Below are positions 48,441 to 61,051 of a stretch of 64,000 bases of DNA, in pieces. The notes below the pieces were generated by a model. That model was not told the DNA's origin, ran no database searches, and saw nothing but the letters and a program-made list of their open reading frames with translations. Source of the stretch: Opisthocomus hoazin (Eukaryota > Chordata > Aves > Opisthocomiformes > Opisthocomidae). Positions within the stretch are counted from its first letter, which is position 1; each line of letters starts with the position of its first letter. Made by a program: the position numbers and the translations under genes. The DNA lies in NCBI RefSeq assembly GCF_030867145.1, contig NC_134415.1:74615300-74679299 (forward strand). The letters run 5' to 3'.

Positions 48441-51400
48441 CAGCTCCTCTCCATGCTCCTTCCCCCTCACGCTGCCTGCTGCAGCTTGGGCTCTCCAGGG
48501 GCTGACGGGGAGCCTTCGCTCACGTGCCCAGAGCTGCTGCTCCTCCTCCTCCCGTCCTGCTCTCGCCTCTGGCCTCGCAGGGCTGTTTCTTACACTTTGT
48601 CACCCTGTCACTCCCAGATGGTGTTCTGCCCTTTCTTACGTTCCCCGGGGCGCTGCCATCTTGGCTGCGGGGCTGGGCTGTGCCCTGCGGTGGGGCCTCT
48701 GGAGCCGGCTGGAATCGGCAGAGTCCGGCACGGGGCTGCCCTGCAGCCCGCCAGCGCCTGGGCATCTGCGCCCGGTACAACTCCTGAAGAAGGAAGAAGT
48801 TTCTGTCTTAGGCTGCCATATGGGAGTTTCTTGCTGCCCAGGGCAAGTTGAGGAGGTTCTAAACGTGACGTTTGGGAGACTGCAGATCAGCTGCAGAGGC
48901 CCACAGGTGGTTGGCTGGAGAGGAGGAGGAGAGCACATAACAGCAAATAGCTTATGTAAATATGCTCACAAGTATGCTAAGTTTGTGTTAGTCCTGATCA
49001 GTCATCCCTCGTGTGCCCCAAAACTGCTGACCCCGGTGAAATTGCCTCTGAGGCCGCTAGCGTTCACCGGGCACCATTCTCCACAGCATCTGGCTTGGTT
49101 GCTGGGGCTCGACCATCCCACTGATTGCACCGTGCGCTGGAGTGACCCGTTTCCCTGCAGCCAGCCATGCCATAGGTGGCACTGCATCTTTCTTTCCTCA
49201 TTCCCCAGGGATCTTTGCTGGTTTTTGATAACCAAATTGTTCCTGTGTAAAAGGAGTCATTAACAGAAATAAAAGAAGGGCAGGTGTTGAGATTTTTTTA
49301 TTTTTATTTTTTTCTTTCAAGGTGTGATAGTGCCTGAAATGTGGGAAGATATGACAGGTAAATTCCTTTTGCCTGAAGAGGTAGATGTGGGTGGATCGCA
49401 GGGTGTGATTTCATTTTACAGCTGGGATAATCTGGTGGGTAGTTGCTCCCACCCTTCTGGGTACCTCCGCTCATGTATCCTTACTGCTTCCCGTGTGCCC
49501 ACTCTAGCACTTGTTCAGCCTCATGGTAAATGAATTCCGGGAGCTGGATCAGGGGGATGCTAAAGTTAAATAAATACTAAAAGGGGGATTTACAGTTGCC
49601 TGACCCCGCTGTGGGACATTGCTGCAGGAAGCATCTGTGCTGGTGTCAGGTGGGTGCGGAATACGTGGAGTCAAATGGGCTGGCTCTTCAGTCCGCTGAT
49701 GGATAGTGGAAAAATCTCCTAGCACAATCTTGCTTCACCACTGCTGATGACATCAGGAAGTATATAGTTAATTCTCAGACTTACCATGAAGGCCAAGGAA
49801 GATTAAGAGAGAGGATCAGGAAAAAGTGACATTAATTCCACTGGACAGCATAGCTCCCACCAATTAGTAGACTCGCATGCAGGTTGAAATGGGTCCAGAA
49901 TGATGGATAATGGCTGCAGAGGTAGTAGGAGAGTATCTCAGTCTTGCTGAGGAAGGGCAGTGCAAGAGGTGTCAAGGAAAAGTCATGCTGCCTCTTTATT
50001 GATTAAAATACCTGAAGTAGACAAGCAAATGATGCTTTTCAAACTTTCAGCTTCCTAATGTGTTAAGAGACCAGCGGCGTAGTATTCAGACAAGAAACAT
50101 TCTTGAATCGTCCTGGAGTCAGATCGGCAATTCCTTAAAAGGTATCCTTGTGTTTTTAATGACTGCTTTACTCCTTTTGTAGCATAGATTCCAGAAGGTG
50201 TGGAAAGCTGCAACTTTTTCAAATGTTTCAGAATAAACAAGACTTTTTTTCAAGTCTGTGTTTCTTTAAAAGATGGTATCTTCTCTCCTGAATGCCAACT
50301 CTATAGCAAAGCTGTTTATACGTTTTGGCAATTCTGAACCTTTGGAGATGTTATTATAGTTGAGAATTAATGCTTTGTATAAAAGTTCATTGACTAGCAC
50401 TGATCAAAGGCCCAATGGATCTGTGGCTAGTAAGAAAACAAAGTGGGAGTATAGTGATCCAGCTAGAAGCACTAAAAGGCAATGAAAATACCATTACTTA
50501 AAACTTTGTCACTTTTGTTAGAGACTTTACGGAAAACAAAGCTAACAGTTGAGATCTTAACTTCTTTCTGGTCATTTCATCATCCGAAATGCCAAACTGA
50601 TTGAACAAGGGCTTGTATGTGCTCAGTAGAATTATTGTAATGTGAACTTTTACATCAAAAGTGATTGTAGCTGTGAAGATGGAAACACAGGGAGTACCAA
50701 TTTTGACTGGAAGTATCCTAGGTAGGGTTGATGGTGTACAGTGTGCAGGATTTCTTTTTTTTACTACTGTTCTTTCTTTTTAAATTCCAGAGTATTGTCC
50801 TTGCTTATATTGAATAGGTGTGAGTTGAAGCTGAGCTTAGGGAAAAGTTGTGCCTTGTGACATGAGCGTTGGAAGTTTGTAAGCAAAATCTCCTAATGAC
50901 TCAAGTGAAGCCGGAGTGTCATCTTTTTAAGCCAAATGTAACAATGTGGGAACTCCCTCACCTGATGTGCCTAATTCTGTTAGCTTGCACTAAAATTACT
51001 GTCTGCAGGCTCTGTCTCCGGTATGTCCATATTAAAGTAGATCCTGTTGTTTGTATAAGGCACATCAGAAGTGTTTGAGAAATGGTGGGAAAAAATCTAG
51101 CATTGTTATACTTGACCAAAATGTTTCAGTGAAAATTTTTTTTGGCTTTGGTCTCTGTCTTCACCATTTATTTTAGCGTCAAGGATATCTTTAGATCTGA
51201 TACCTGATCACAAGGAGCAGAGAAATTATGCTCTTTTTTGAAAAAAGTAAGACTGCTAGACTCCTTCATTTGATCCACTTTGGTAAGTGTGGGAACGGTT
51301 TAAAATCATGTAGTATTTTTTGACTCATTCTAATAGCTGTGAATACTTCACTTCTCCCCATACATAGAGGAGATTGAATTAAGTCTTTAAACAGAAAGAG

Positions 51401-53058
51401 GGAGGACAGAGGTAATTCTGTAAGAAAAAGTTTTGGAATGACAAACAATTTGGAGAAAAACTTACCTGATCTTGCTTTTGAATACCAATAAAGCTAAGCT
51501 GCAAGAAGGGCTGAAACATAGATGATAATCTGTCATCGTGAGTTTTTTTTTAATATGAGAAGAAATCAGCTGGTCACCTGTAAGTGCACAGCTTTTTAGC
51601 AGGCTGTAGGAACCGACTGCATGTCCTGAGGGCTTGCTGTTAGAAGTTTATATTAACTTTAAGCATAACTTAATGTGTTTATTTTCCTAGACGTTCCCCT
51701 CTTCATATTGTAAGTGTTAAATTTTCCAAGTTTAAAAGGTAGCCTTCTCCTCTGTGGTTACTATATGGAAGTGAATGGAAACTAAGAATATACTTTTGTG
51801 TTTCTATGGGGTGAATAGTGCATGGAGTCCAAAGACAAAGAGGCAAGCCAGCATTAGCAGGCATGAGGTAATATATGTAGTCTGTGTGCCAAATATGAAA
51901 TAAGAAACATCTGCAGTTTATATTCTGAAGTTCTGTTTTATGCAAATACTCTATCTGGAAGCAGAAAACTCACAGGAGTGCCATCAACAATTCAACTGTG
52001 AATTCCTGCGCTTGCTTCTGTCAATGATGAAATGAAAGGAAATCTCTTTCTTTCCTGACAAGGGTAGGAGTTTCATCATTGGATTGATATTAAATAACTA
52101 AAGCTAAATGCTGTCTATGTAAAAATTATAAAGCGTGTTACCAGTTTGAGTTCATGTTTTACGTGCTTTCTAGAACAGAAATCACGGAGGCAGAGTCCAT
52201 TACTACATACGGTGTCAGTCTAAGAATTTTGCTACCGTTTTAGCTAGCCGAATGCTGTGCTGAACACAGCTTTTTGCTAGCTGAGCAGGTTTTGTCCTCC
52301 AGAGTGAAGCCAGCAGAGATTTATGCCTGTCTTGCTCCAGTTTAGACTCTGCCTTAATGTGCAATTTGGCAGCAGGGATAAGCCTAGTTACTAGCTAGTT
52401 GCTGCTATACATGTACATTCTCCCTCCCTCCTTGGCACTGCTTCTAGTCTGACCCCTTGCTGAGCCAGCTTAGGAAATCAAATTAGCAGATAACCTTTTT
52501 ATGTAAGCTGGGACAGTTTGTTCCTGAACCACTTTCTGTGGGGTCTGGAGTGGCAAGGCTTATGCTGGGGAAGCGAAAGCGAATACGTGGCTGGGAAAGG
52601 TGACCAGCCTTTGCGTAGCAGCTGACCACTAGATCCGATTAGCTCTGATGTCAAACAGCATTCCTGGCTCAAACCCGTTTTAGCCAGCAGCGTAAACTAG
52701 CCAGCTGGACTCTCTGATGGAAGGACAGAGCTGGGCACCTCTTAATTTCTGTGGTCTCTGGTGTCGGGGTTGATAGAGAGTGAGCTACCTGATTATGTCA
52801 TTAACTGCCATGGCAAGACTCTCTAAGCTCATCTGTCAAATTGAGGTATTTATTCTTCTTAGTTCCAGTTCTCTAGATTGCGTACTTCCCTGCATGAGAA
52901 ACCTTGTAACTTGTTGCTGTACAGTGCCATACACATTTGTAAAGTCATAAAAATTTATAACTTATGAAAGTTCACACTGAAGTAGTATTTTGTATAGAAG
53001 ACAAAGGTTTTATAGCTACAGTTATCTATGATGAAAAATTGTACATTTAGCCACTTGC

Positions 53059-53069
53059 GGGGGGGGGGG
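53059..53069 (+). repeat. Run of 11 G
   Basis: Homopolymer G tract within CEP85L intron 1; a likely site of length variation and sequencing error. Confidence 0.95.
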
Positions 53070-54384
53070 ATGGGACACACGCACAGACAGTTTAACTTTT
53101 ATTAAGGAGTCCAGGAGGCAAGAGAAGCCAGAGGTTTGGTGGCACAATCTGCTTAAAATTTAGCTCTCTTAAGAAGTTGGAGCACAAGTTTATATTCCTT
53201 AAAATATGATCCTAGTCAGGTTCTTCTAATAGATACTGCCAGTCAGGTGTATGTTTACTTTGGGGATTGTATTTTGAGGATTTTCTTCTTTGGGTTTCTC
53301 TCTTCTACTTTCATTTTTCTCCTCTACTATTTTATGATGTTTTTCTCTCTAGAAAGTGAATTCTTTTGCCTGTCAATAGTACTGAGAACAGCCGTGGGCC
53401 TTTGTATGCCAGGCAGTACGTTACCAGGCTGTACAAGTAAAAATGCCCGTAAAAAGGTCTCTTTCTCCATATCCTTCTGTCATTCCTGCTTTTCTTTCCC
53501 TGCTTCCCCTCTATATCTGTGCATTTTTACCTTTCTTCATGCTTGGGATTACTCTCATCAGTTGCCAGCTGAAAAACTAGGAGAATTTAGTTAAACAGCT
53601 TGCAGGCTCTGTCAAGAAAGCACACTAATAAAGGATATGAGTCCTCAGGATGAATCATACTTTAGCTATCTGACATTGTAAAGTGCTTTTGAGAAACTGA
53701 AATGTAAAATTCAGTAGTTAGGACTGTAATTTCATCCCACTTTGACCTGCTTCTTTTTTGCACTTAGTTTAAACTGTATCATCCACCTACTCTCAGCTGT
53801 ATTCATGTGAGAGGAGGGGCTAGGACCTTCTGATACCTCAGTTCATGACCAGCTGGTAGAGCGGTGAGCTTCTACCACCTCTAGAGTGTTTGTGAAAAGG
53901 GTCCTGAAACTGTCATCTGGCCGTCTTCCCTGAAAGCGTTAGAAACCCTCCCTTGGCAGTGTGCTGCTCATCTCAGAAGAGAAGACCTGGAACTTGTTTT
54001 GGACATTTATATGAATAAAAGTGGCCATTTTCTTTACAAAAGGATCATAGAGATGAAGTGTACCTAGCAAATATTTGTCTAGGTGTCAGGGTTGGGATGC
54101 CAGGTTGTTAACATTATTTTCAAGAGTATCCATTTGTCCATACAAGTTTTCTTTTTGTGTGTGTCTGCAAGGAACACTTACATGCCTGGTTCTTTTTACT
54201 GTGTCAGGATATCGGATTGAATGAATCCAGCTTAACTTTCATTTCACCTTTCATTGAAGGAGGCTGCTGTTGCACCGTTCTATCAGCAGACTGGCAGCTC
54301 TTTCTTAAAACTATATAAGAATGTTAAAAGTACGGCATCTGCTCTTGTGTCTACTTTTTTGAAAGGTGTTTTTTGTATGGCGGA

Positions 54385-54562
54385 GTGCTGGAACAGGCTG
54401 CCCAGGGAGGTTGTGGAGTCTCCTTCTCTGGAGATATTCAAGACCCGCCTGGACAAGGTCCTGTGCATCCTGCTGTAGGTGACCCTGCTTTGGCAGGGGG
54501 TTTGGACTAGATGACCCACAGAGGTCTCTTCCAACCCCAAACATTCTGTGATTCTGTGATTC
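54385..54562 (+). mobile_element. CR1 LINE 3' fragment
   Basis: Plus-orientation CR1 end. It begins in the GGAACAGGCTGCCCAGGGAG segment, passes the end of ORF2, then CCCTGCTTTGGCAGGGGG and GGACTAGATGACC, and ends with ATTCTGTGATTCTGTGATTC at 54562. The TGCTTTGGCAGGGGG motif and the TTCTGTG-type terminus mark the same subfamily as the minus-strand copy at 57382. Confidence 0.92.
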
Positions 54563-57381
54563 GTTCTGTATTTTAAGTTTCCGTGCATCTGTTTCCTTTG
54601 CTCACTAGTTCAGTTCTCTTTCCAGCAGTTGAAAAAAGTAGGCTATTTGTTGGCAAAGAATTGTGTACGAAACACACACCAAAGTGAGATTTTCTTTAAT
54701 CTTTCAGCAGTAATCATCTTGCAGCTATAATGAGTAAACCTAAACATTTTCCAGCTGAAGTAAGTTTACAGTATAGCAAACAGTTCACTGAGAGACCATT
54801 TGTGGGTTAGTTTGTAGACTTTTCCTTTTGAAGTGATGTGGTGTTACTTAGCCCTGTGGGACAGGGAGAGAGTGCAAAAGAGAGGCTGCAAAACCTTAAA
54901 GGGTTCCTTGAGAATGGCGAGGAGGAGAAGTTGCAGCTGGGGTAAGTTCAGCAGGGTCAGGGGGCTCTATGAGTAGCCATGCGGGAACAGGGTTGAAGGT
55001 GGGTTGACTTCTTTCAAAGTACTATCGTGTGATCTTCTACTGTAATTGGTAGGGTTTGGGGTAAAGTTGTTGATGGTGAGGGTGAACCGAATAACTTTGG
55101 CAGTGTGTTTGGCCTGAACTGCTGACTCTTCTTTCCTTGAAAGAACTTCAGACAGGCTTCACCGCCATCGTGGCGTGAAATGTTACTGTACTGCCTAGTC
55201 ACATCTGTGATCAGTAGAATGAGCTTTGTGTAGTTGACAGTTTTGGTAGTACTGCAGTGAGATGTCCCTTCAGAATCCTTTGGCTCTATAAATTTACACG
55301 GGCTGTGACGGGTGATTCACTTCTGGTCATAGTCTATGTCAAAGTCATAGTGTGGAACAGAAGAAAGCAGTATTGTTATGTTAGGATGTATCTGCTGTGA
55401 AACCCAGTTAAGTCTTTTACTGTTGCTTTCCGTTCAGGGTCTAGGTAAAATAACAGTATCATAGCTGTCACTTAAAATAATACTTATTACAGTCAAGCAT
55501 GTTAGAGGTGTTTTAGGAACTGAACATAAAGATGGTGGTGTTATTATTTTGGGTATGTAGATCATGTGGGATCTGCGCATGCCACTGAAATTAGGAGTGG
55601 TAATGATCCAGTATTAACTAGGTGCCTTCCTGCCAGCAGTAGCTGAAGCATTCTGTAATACACAGAAAAAGATACATGTTTTTGTGGAGTGAAATTTCAG
55701 CAACTGTTCTCTTTTATTAAACTATCTCCTTCCTGCACTCTGTCTTCTTAGTTGTTAACTGATCTGTTTTTAATTGCCGAGGTTGGAAACACAGCACTAT
55801 ATTGGGATATTTAACTGGCCAAATTCAAGGATGCAGTGAACTGTTTGTATAAACAAGGCTCCTTTTGAGATTTGTTTGGGATCTTGGATGCATTTTATTT
55901 GTCATGTTTGTTGTTGGAAATTATAGCCAATATAGGTAGGATAACACTGCTTTTCTTTCCTTTCTGTTAAATCCTATGAAAGGTAAGTTTTCCTGACCTA
56001 GTAAGGAATGGTCGTAGTCAGGTGGTAATATACAATTTAGCGTAACAAGTATCTATTAGAAGTTTTTGCTTGCTTTTCTTGCCCCACTCTGTATTTTGGG
56101 CAGATGGACGCTAGCTGTTGATTGGCAGGTTTGAGACTCGAGCAGTGTGCTAGCTGAGCAGCGTGGGGACTCCTGTGTGTCTTCTTCCCCTCTTACACTT
56201 GGTTCTTGTAGCGTAGGCTGTTCGCTGCATTAAAGTTTGTATATTTATAAAGAGCTCTTGGAAAGAAGATGGGGAGCGTAGAACAGAGTGCATAGTGACT
56301 GGTGATTCTTCAAGACTTGGCTCGGAAGGTCAATTCCAAATAATGAAACTAATAAATGAGTTTTTAAATAATGACTTGGACTAATGAGATCTATAAGGTC
56401 GTATTTTGTGGGTTACATTTCCTTACTGCAACTTGCGTAATTACCTTCCCTCAGTGACAGGGAGGGGGTCTCCGCTCTGGCACTTTGAACTGGGTACACA
56501 TGACTTGCTGTTGAGACCTAATTAGTGAGTTGGTTTCTACTATCTTGTTGCTTTTATATGGCCATTTATGGGAGTGGGTTCAGTTAGCTTTGAAGAGCTC
56601 TTTTTCATGTAGACAGTTTATTTTTGCAATGGCTTTCTACTGTGCAGAATCATCATTAGGTCAGCAAGGTAAAACAGTGATGCAGATGCGCCATGAAGCA
56701 TTAATAAGCGTAGACTCCTGGAATATGTCATGAGCTATCTTTTTAAAAATTGCATCACGTTTAATGCCAGGACTTTTGTGGGGAGGCAAAGAGAAAGCGT
56801 TCCTTGAAGTGATCACTGCAGACATGTTCTGTTGGCATGTCTAAAACAGGTTTAAAAAGCACAAAGCACATACTGTTTACCTGTTCAAATTCTGAAACAT
56901 TTCCCTTTCTTAGGATATATCCCTTTTAAAAGCAGAGGCTGCTCCTGAACAGTCGAAGCCCAGTGAGTGAGAAATGAGACTGTTCCAGCCCATCCCTGCC
57001 CCTGTCCATGCCTGCATGCAGGATGGCTGCAAGGGAAAGGTGCGATCCCAGTGATGGCACTGTGGGTGCACTCCAGCTGTGCACAGCCAGCTGTGCGTTG
57101 TGAGGGGTGGTGAGAGGGAGCACCGGGGTGAAGAGACCCTTCCGGAACCCCAAGCACTATGTAGAGAGACTTGGGTGTTTCCTTGGCGAGGCAGGTGGGA
57201 TCTGGCAGACCTGTGCTGAGCCAAAGCTCATAAATTCTTGCTGGCCTCATACTGGTCTGTGTGTGGCTGTAGATGTGTACCAGTGCTTAGCTCTTCAGGC
57301 CTACCAGCTCAAGAATCAGGCTTCTTTCCTTAACTTAGAAATGCTGAACTGCCCCTGGCTGCAAAGGTGCTCCACAGTGTT
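54563..57381. other. CEP85L intron 1 segment between CR1 copies, nothing recognised
   Basis: About 2.8 kb of intronic sequence separates the two inverted CR1 copies. No exon or RNA gene was seen. A GC-rich portion at 56.93-57.2 kb has overlapping open frames on the minus strand without a recognisable family. Confidence 0.5.
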
Positions 57382-57637
57382 ACAGAATCACAGAATGGTA
57401 GGGGTTGGAAGGGACCTCTGTGGGTCATCTAGTCCAACCCCGCTGCCGAAGCAGGGTCACCTACAGCAGGCTGCACAGGACCTTGCCCAGGCGGGTCTTG
57501 AATATGTCCAGAGAAGGAGACTCCACAACCTCTCTGGGCAGCCTGTTCCAGTGCTCCATCACCCTCAGAGGGAAGAAGTTCTTCCTCATGTTCAGGTGGA
57601 ACTTCCTATGCTTCAGTTTGTGCCTGTTGCACACACG
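57382..57637 (-). mobile_element. CR1 LINE 3' fragment (minus strand)
   Basis: It begins at the reversed 3' terminus (ACAGAATCACAGAATGG) and runs through GGTTGGAAGGGACCTCTG, the reversed tail of ORF2 (GGCAGCCTGTTCCAGTGC) and into GAAGAAGTTCTTCCTCATG. It is longer at its 5' side than the plus copy at 54385 and of the same subfamily. Frames that read through it on the plus strand are antisense artefacts. Confidence 0.92.
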
Positions 57638-57950
57638 GGCGTTAACTCTGTGTTATGCCAGCAAGCCCGCCTGGACCTGTGCTTCAGCACCACACTTGAG
57701 GCTTGGTGCGTCCCCAGGCTGTGTGCATGTAGATGTAAAAATTGAGAATAGATAATAGTAGGGTCTTTTGTGATGCTTTTTATTTCCTCAACTTGTAGTA
57801 CCTGTAGAGATCCTGATGAGGATGACTCTGCCCCGTCTTGTATGTTCACCCTTTTTTGTAGAGGCAAGTTGTGCTGTCTTGTTGTTATCTTTTGGGATAT
57901 ACTGCAATGTTGTGTTTGGAGCACAAGAGACACTGGTGAGTTGGTTGGAG

Positions 57951-58490
57951 AATCATAGAATGGTTCAGTTGGAAGGGACCTTATAGATCATCTAGTTCTG
58001 GGCAGGGGCACCTTCCGCTAGACCGGGTTGCTCAAAGCCCCATCCAGCCTGGCCTTGAACACTTCCAGGGATGAGGTGTCCACTACCTCTCTGGGCAACC
58101 GGTTCCAGTGCCTCACCACCCTCATAGCAGAGGATTTCTTCCTTGTATCTAATCTAAATCTACTCTCTTTCAGTTTAAAGCCATTACTATTTCTCCTATT
58201 GCTACATGACCCTGTAAGAAGTCCCTCTCCAGCTTTCTTGTAGGCCCCCCTCAGGTACTGGAAGGCTGCAGTAAGGTCTCCCCGGAGCCTTCTCTTCTCC
58301 AGGCTGAACAGCCCCAAGTCTCTCAGCCTTTCCTCATAGGAGAGGTGCTCCAGCCCTCTAATGATTTTTGTGGCCCTCCTCTGGACCCGCTGCAACAGGT
58401 CCATGTCTTTCGTGTGCTGAGGGCTCCAGAGCTGGATGCAGGACTCCCAGTGGGCTCTCACCAGAGCAGAGGGGCAGAATCACCTCCCTT
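57951..58490 (-). mobile_element. CR1 LINE 3' fragment with the C-terminal part of ORF2
   Basis: The minus-strand frame 58461-58018 (147 codons) is the C-terminal part of the CR1 ORF2 polyprotein. It contains RVQRRATKII, LSYEERLRDLGLFSLEKRRL, an AAFQYLRG segment and [12 protein letters not shown] near the end. The reversed 3' UTR with AATCATAGAATGG begins at 57951. It is a 5'-truncated copy lacking the reverse transcriptase catalytic core. The frame is intact over 147 codons, so this is one of the younger copies here. Confidence 0.95.
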
Positions 58491-58515
58491 TTGTACCTCC
58501 TTTGAATCTTCTTAG

Positions 58516-58704
58516 CACAGAGGGTGGTTAAATGTTGAGCAGGCTGCCCAAAGAGGCAGTGGAATCTGTGTCCCTGGAGGTGTTCAAGACTCAGCTGGCC
58601 GGAGCCCTAAGCGATCTGATCTAATTAGCTTTGATTTCAGCTGTCGGTTAGAATAGATGACCTCTGAATGTCCTTTCCTATCTAAGTTACTCTATTGTTC
58701 TGTG
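58516..58704 (+). mobile_element. Diverged CR1 LINE 3' fragment
   Basis: Plus-orientation CR1-like sequence: GAGCAGGCTGCCCAAAGAGG, then GTCCCTGGAGGTGTTCAAGA, a variant 3' UTR with AGCTTTGATTTCAGCTG, and TAGATGACCTCTGAATGTCC. It ends without a clean ATTCTATG repeat near 58704. It lies immediately next to the minus copy ending at about 58490, so the two are tail-opposed. The divergence suggests an older subfamily. Confidence 0.8.
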
Positions 58705-61051
58705 GTATTTTTACCTTTTATTCCTCAGAGTTTCACCAGAGTGAAAAGTATCTCTCCCTTTTGGGGGGCTGTCTATGGGTGGTTATAGGTTCACACACTG
58801 AACGTTTTTCGAACCAAGAGACCTAAAGAGTTTGACCCTTAATGCTGTGTTGATTTAAAGTGCAGTAGGGGTAGCGTTATCTGCTGCATTTCTTTTAACA
58901 CTTGTTTAATGCCATAAAAGCTGAAATGTCACCAAACAGTTGTGTTGTGCAGAACAGCATAATAAAGGGTAAAAGAAACTAAATTTCTGCTCTATAAATG
59001 TGTTTTAAATGTCTCCTAAATCAGAACTGTCTCTGACTTAATTAGCTCGGGCTCCCATAAGTCAACTTTAGTTTTGCTGGAATAGGCAGATGCAGCTTGA
59101 AGAATATGAAGTGGAACTCTTGTGGAAAGCAGACCTATTTAGAGTGAGGGACAGAAAAATTACTGGTCCCGAAGCAGCCAGAGTGTTTAGCTGCTGGGTG
59201 GTAGGAGAGGAAGAAGCATCCCAGTTTCCCACTAGCTGTATGTGAAACTATCACATTTCGGTATGTTAGAGAATGATATGAAGAATGACACCTGGAGTGG
59301 TTTTCGCTTAGGTGCTTGGCTGGACCCTTCTTATAGGGTGTGACTGGTGAGCCATGGGCAGTTGCGTTCATGTCTGGCTGCTTTGGAGTCCTGTTCTGCT
59401 GCCTCATCCTTGGATTTGAAAGCTACTCAATGGAATAATTAAGAGTTAAGAGACTTTTGGGGAGGAAAAGCAAAAAACTTAAGGAAGAGAAGGAATTACA
59501 TTGCGCAAGGTATGGCTAAAGTAGAATGGAGGGGAAGGAGAATCAAGTGATTCTGAAGACTGTGAGAAAATATAGGAAACTGTGTTAAAGGGTAGAAGAG
59601 GCAGTAGCCTCAAAGGAGGATGAAGTTGAGACAAATGAGATGGACAGGCATATCTAAGACCTCCAAGAACCTACTTACAGAAAGTAGGCTGTCTTAGATG
59701 TCATGTCACAGTTAATAGTGCACACAGTAAGGAGGCATGTACTGTATTCCTGAATTTACAGGTGGCTTGGTGAGCAGCTGTTACCACTCTGGCTAGTAGG
59801 TGTAGTGATTTGGCTGCTAGGTGGAAAGTATGTACGTATTCATATATGTGGGGGGGTAATATATATTCACACGTGTTTGTTTTTACAAACTATTTAATTT
59901 ACTGGGAAAGAAGTACAGCTGGGAATAACAATGATCTGCAGATGTCATTGCAGAGGCAAATTGCTGTTATGACTTTGGATGGACACTGCTTAAAATGTTT
60001 AAATGACCTAAAAATAATCACATGTAGCATAAGAGACATTGTATGTGAACTGATACTGCTTTGTGAGTCATTTCCTGCTGAAAGCGTTATGCAAAGCTAA
60101 CTGCTGGAGGTGGTGTATGTATGTGATTATATAGAAAATCAAGAGCAGGCCATGCTTTTTTCCTGGCTTCTTTATGTGGCTCTGCTGGTCTGGAGTGCGA
60201 GTGTGATGATCAGTATTCTGCCTATAAGCAATGCTCAGATTTAGATACTGGCTATTGGAAATTGTGATGGTCCTCCGGGGTTGTACTCTGTGGTGTATTT
60301 TCCCTTGAGACTGACTATAAAACAGGCCACATGTTCTCAAAAATTCCTTGAACAGAGGAACTATTTGCTGCTGTTAGTTGTGCTTTAAGATTTGGTATTT
60401 TAACAATTATTTAAATAAATAGAAAATTAAATAACCAAAATGAACGAAACCACTAGATTGATAGACGTCTCACAAAGACACCTTGTGTGCAGCTACCGTG
60501 TGCCAGCTTGAGTTGGTAGTTTATCTTTTGATAGCTGAAAACTACTGATAACAGTGAAACATAACGGATTAGTTTACATACTAGTGTTAATGATTTCATT
60601 GCTGGCTTTATTTTATCACCTAGGTCATGTGGTTTATGCACAGTTGGAAATGACTGTATTTCACTGGCCAAAGCTTCAGCTGGTTTCTGTCCTAAAACTC
60701 GTTCATCTCTGATTGTAGTTAAATGCTTGCAATGCAAAATTCTGCTGTGAGTTGAGAATCACCTCTAGGATAGGAATAGTATGATAAATACCTTGTTAAA
60801 GTTAGTGCAAGAACAGTTTAAAGGTAATGTTTTTAAATAGTAAAAACATATTTACTAGATTTTTTGGGACATTTCCACCTAGCAAAAGGATTTTAATTAA
60901 AAAAAAAAACCAAACCCCAAAAGGTTGGCACAGAGTCTGGCTCAAGCCTGAATTACGAAACATGGGATTCAGTTTTCATTTTGACCGGTATTTTGTTGTT
61001 GACTTCTGTACTGTATCTGTAATGACAGACTTCTGGCTTCCTTCTTTATAG
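58705..61051. other. CEP85L: CEP85L intron 1, 3' part
   Basis: Ordinary AT-rich intron with no recognised element until the acceptor. The last 25 bases before exon 2 form a pyrimidine-rich tract (TTCTGGCTTCCTTCTTTATAG). Confidence 0.6.

Larger units (their letters stand above)
43810..61051 (+). other. CEP85L: CEP85L intron 1 (17.2 kb)
   Basis: The intron is bounded by donor GTAAGG at 43810 and a pyrimidine-rich acceptor ending TTTATAG at 61051. The first 400 bases are still CpG island; the rest is ordinary AT-rich intron. I saw no nested gene. The human nested gene PLN sits in a different, later part of CEP85L and was not found here. It contains a T14 tract followed by GT repeats (44789-44812), an 11-G run (53059-53069), a possible LTR-like block near 48.3 kb and four CR1 pieces. 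Open frames in it, including 281 codons at 48418-49263, show no family. Confidence 0.8.

Noticed and set aside
48418..49263. 281-codon open frame in CEP85L intron 1
   Set aside because: No domain recognised, overlapping frames on both strands, GC-rich composition, and the block may be repeat-derived.
57107..57745. 212-codon plus-strand frame
   Set aside because: Its second half is the antisense of the minus-strand CR1 at 57382-57637.
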